Positions 61,884-64,000 of a stretch of 64,000 nt of DNA are shown here, one piece after another; position 1 is the stretch's first letter, and every line of letters starts with the position of its first letter. The notes beneath the pieces are model-generated. The model was given only the letters and a program-made list of their open reading frames with translations. It was not told the origin of the DNA and searched no databases. The stretch comes from Paenibacillus peoriae KCTC 3763 (GTDB lineage Bacteria > Bacillota > Bacilli > Paenibacillales > Paenibacillaceae). A program made the translations under genes and the position numbers. Location of the stretch: the NCBI RefSeq assembly GCF_000236805.1, contig NZ_AGFX01000016.1, positions 62,001 to 126,000 of the forward strand, given 5' to 3'.

Positions 61884-62960
61884 CTACCCTCCGAAATTGT
61901 ACCCTTTTTTTACAATCATATAGATAAATAATGGAGAACCAATAACAGAAGTAATGATTCCGATGGGCAATTCGACATTATGAATGAGTGTTCTCGATAA
62001 AATATCCGACCATATTAGAAACAGTCCTCCTGACAGGAGCGTTCCTAGCATCAACCGCCTATGATCGGCGCTGAATATGCCTCTGGATATATGCGGGACG
62101 ATAAGGCCTACAAAACCTATCATTCCGGCATAAGCAACCATGGTTCCTGTAATGAGGGCCGTAGCAATCATGTAAAACTTGCGATAAGCACTCAGATTAA
62201 TGCCAAGCGTAATCGCAGACTCATCACCTAGCAGCATCGTATTCAATACCCGATGTTGAAAAAGGAACAAGATACAGCCAAGCAAAACCACGACCGCCAA
62301 AATCGGAACTTTCTCCCAGCTTGACGAAGCGAGACTGCCCATTGACCAGAACGTCACCGTCTTGATCCCATCGGCATTGTTGGCAAAATAGATGATCAAA
62401 CTCGAAAATGCGCTGCACAAGGCACCAATGACTACTCCTGATAAAACCAGCTTCACCGATGTCGCCTTTCCTCCTATACTGGACAACACAAGCACGGCGA
62501 CCGAAGTGATCATAGCGCCAACGAATGCACCGAAGGCCACACCAAACTGTGATAATAAAGCGCCGCTTCCAAACCCGACCAGAATGGCAAAGGTTGCTCC
62601 CAGCGAAGCTCCCGACGAAATACCAAGTATGTATGGATCAGCGAGCGGATTTTGAACTACCGCCTGCATTATGGTTCCGCACAAGGAAAGTCCCATTCCG
62701 ATGAGAAGGGCGAAAATGACGCGCGGCATTCTAACTTGCAAAATAATATTTAAATAAGATTCGCTGTCGACTTGATGCAGTGAACCCCAATGGCCATTTG
62801 TCAATGTATGAACCATAATGTCCATGGCTTGTCCAAACGGAATATGGACTTGCCCGATCGATACGGAATAGACGGCAGATATTAGAATCAGGCATATTAA
62901 AAAAAGAATCATAACATAGTATAAACTGCCCATCCCTTTTGTAGTGTCTTTGCTGTTCAA
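61884..62960 (-). CDS. iron-siderophore ABC transporter permease (FecCD family)
   Basis: 358-residue permease with about ten helices. FecCD landmarks: RMPRVIFALLIGMGLSLCGT, NPLADPYILGISSGASLGAT and GFVGLIVPHISRGIF (ATPase coupling). TTG start with GGGAGG seven bases upstream. It is the only permease, so it would act as a homodimer. First gene of the operon; a Fur box lies 38 bases upstream. Confidence 0.94.
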   Translation of the reverse strand: MNSKDTTKGMGSLYYVMILFLICLILISAVYSVSIGQVHIPFGQAMDIMVHTLTNGHWGSLHQVDSESYLNIILQVRMPRVIFALLIGMGLSLCGTIMQAVVQNPLADPYILGISSGASLGATFAILVGFGSGALLSQFGVAFGAFVGAMITSVAVLVLSSIGGKATSVKLVLSGVVIGALCSAFSSLIIYFANNADGIKTVTFWSMGSLASSSWEKVPILAVVVLLGCILFLFQHRVLNTMLLGDESAITLGINLSAYRKFYMIATALITGTMVAYAGMIGFVGLIVPHISRGIFSADHRRLMLGTLLSGGLFLIWSDILSRTLIHNVELPIGIITSVIGSPLFIYMIVKKGYNFGG

Positions 62961-62997
62961 GAATTCACCTCCCTGGTAAAATATAATATGTATACAT

Positions 62998-63016
62998 GAT
63001 ATTGATTATCATTATC
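62998..63016. promoter_or_regulatory. Fur box before the siderophore transporter operon
   Basis: GATATTGATTATCATTATC matches the 19-bp Fur consensus at 17 positions. Confidence 0.88.
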
Positions 63017-63170
63017 ATGTACATACTACGCTATAATTTTCTTTAATTCAATTGGTTCTGCCCAAATTCAAATAGAAAGTGTCCCAAACAAAAGAACCCT
63101 GGTCGTGAAATCCCTTATGACCAAGGCTATATCATCTATAATAAAAAATGTTACAGATTTACAAAAGATA

Positions 63171-63430
63171 TTAAGAATGATTCGCGGTTTCCCTTTTCTT
63201 GGATTGTGCACCAACGAATCCAACGATAGCGGCCGCAATGACCACAAACAAAAGCGTTCCGGCCAGGAAGAGATAGACGCCCATCCCAATGTGGCAATCA
63301 GCAAAGCGGCACTCTTGATACGAATCACATCCAATCGATGTAAAAACCAAGCCGGCCAACGGTCCAGCCAAGAGAGAAGCAAAAAGGATGCTGATGGTAT
63401 ATTCGAAGAAGGTTTTTTCTATCCAAACTA
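63171..63430 (-). pseudogene. small membrane protein fragment
   Basis: Minus-strand frame encoding FEYTISILFASLLAGPLAGL, a Cys-containing loop (CDSYQECRFADC) and a second helix (GTLLFVVIAAAIVGFVG) with a basic end. About 80 codons between stops, no ATG and no ribosome site; only TTG 63371 could start it. Looks like a two-helix protein with a lost start. Confidence 0.45.
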
Positions 63431-63691
63431 TATCGCCAACAAATTAAAAGCACCTATTCAGGCTGAGAGGTTAATGATAAAACCTAAGGGTCTGTATGCG
63501 GTTATAAACCTTAGAGGACCTTATGAGACGATGTGTAAAACTTATATCGTTTTAAAAAATATATAAGGGACAATCGATTGGATATAGTTGAGCATGCTTA
63601 CTCCGTGGACTTGCTCACTATTTCGCAGAAAGAAATCCAGATAACGATGTTATCCGAATTTCAGTGGGGGTTAAAAATGTTAGGTAAATAG
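63430..63691 (+). pseudogene. C-terminal effector domain of a MerR (BmrR-like) regulator
   Basis: The frame reads APIQAERLMIKPKGLYAVIN then RGPYETMCKTY, matching the GyrI-like drug-binding domain of BmrR-type regulators (KPxGLYAVxxHxGxYExxxxAY). It then needs a one-base shift near 63552 (T4A6 run) to continue RFKKYIRDNRLDIVEHAYSV and stop at 63691. The DNA-binding half is missing. Confidence 0.55.
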
Positions 63692-63923
63692 CCTGTCCAG
63701 CAGCGCATAGACGAACATCCCCGCATTTTAAACAACACATCGGCGGCAAGTCTCGCTACCCATCACCAGAGCAGCGGCTTTCATTTTGCCTTAGAAGTAT
63801 GGCGTCTTTGCTTATTATGCACATGCTCCACCGATGTTTAATTACATACCATTCGAGAGGAGATTCATTAGAATACAGTTCCAAAGTATTTTCAGCAAGT
63901 ACAATGAATGAAATAATAAAAAT
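63692..63923. other. no gene seen
   Basis: About 230 bases between the MerR relic and the tRNA terminator. I see no coding pattern. Confidence 0.5.
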
Positions 63924-63970
63924 ATAAGCAGAAGCTCATTAGAGATGATATCTAATGAGCTTCTGCTTAT
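63924..63970 (-). terminator. terminator after the tRNA gene
   Basis: Two exactly complementary 20-base arms (ATAAGCAGAAGCTCATTAGA and its complement) with a 7-base loop, followed on the minus strand by ATTTTTATTATTT. Confidence 0.9.
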
Positions 63971-63979
63971 AAAGTTTGA

Positions 63980-64000
63980 TACCGGCGAGAGGACTCGAAC
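63980..64000 (-). tRNA. tRNA 3' end, probably tRNA-Leu (partial)
   Basis: On the minus strand GTTCGAGTCCTCTCGCCGGT plus A reads as the T loop (TTCGAGT), T-stem 3' strand, seven-base acceptor strand and discriminator A73. No CCA is encoded. The rest lies beyond the window. The acceptor sequence fits Leu tRNAs of Bacillales as I remember them; the anticodon is not visible. Confidence 0.75.

Noticed and set aside
63105-63566. 153-codon open frame from ATG 63105
   Set aside because: Only the last third (from about 63430) resembles a protein, the BmrR-type domain; the first two thirds are the complement of a membrane-helix fragment.

Overview
The window looks like a chromosome segment of a spore-forming Firmicute, most likely Paenibacillus (polymyxa-like). 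The signs are a small acid-soluble spore protein (SspI), a YwmB-type protein, LicT/BglG-antiterminated sugar PTS genes, a LiaFSR/PspA envelope-stress operon, purine-rich Shine-Dalgarno sites and moderate GC. The species is an inference; no rRNA gene is present.

Layout. 1-2.3 kb: adaptive-response DNA alkylation repair operon (adaA, ogt/adaB, a radical SAM protein, alkA cut by the window edge). 2.4-3.9 kb: Na+/alanine symporter. 4.1-12.6 kb: aryl-beta-glucoside/cellobiose region with a BglP-type IIBCA PTS, LicT, a GH1 6-phospho-beta-glucosidase, a lichenan/cellobiose IIA-IIB-IIC PTS and a GH140-like hydrolase. 13.5-19.7 kb: an ECF transporter operon headed by a large ADP-ribosylglycohydrolase-fold protein and an AraC regulator. 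20.1-23.2 kb: a second bglP-licT pair. The two PTS regions together hold five ribonucleic antiterminator (RAT)/terminator switches.

23,355-33,830 is the most unusual stretch. It is bounded by 28-bp perfect inverted repeats that begin 5'-TGT, flanked by a 5-bp direct repeat (TAAGA), and has three abutting 22-23 bp subrepeats at its right end. This is the end architecture of a Tn7-like (TnsB/TniA superfamily) element, placed 14 bp past the stop codon of a TrmH-family rRNA methyltransferase gene. No transposase of that family is seen inside. The cargo is mostly gene debris (Tn554-type TnpC, aminotransferase, old-yellow-enzyme and ABC-exporter relics), plus intact SDR/MerR, LysR and NTF2-like genes, an IS200-type element and an orphan Wadjet JetD-like gene followed by an unrecognised partner.

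33.8-47.9 kb is core genome: TrmH methyltransferase, Ktr K+ channel regulator, sspI, prfC, zwf, ywmB, a seven-gene lia/psp envelope-stress operon, an MFS drug exporter and TetR. 48.3-56.3 kb is a compact catabolic-looking cluster: D-2-hydroxyacid dehydrogenase, 2-hydroxycarboxylate transporter, two aconitase-type large subunits, one small subunit and an atypical isopropylmalate-dehydrogenase homologue, divergent from a LacI regulator with palindromic operators. I suggest a redox-neutral decarboxylation of an imported substituted malate. 56.7-64 kb holds broken transporters, two methyltransferases (one behind a Fur box), a Fur-boxed siderophore ABC transporter, a tRNA-Leu-like relic and the 3' end of a probable tRNA-Leu at the window edge.
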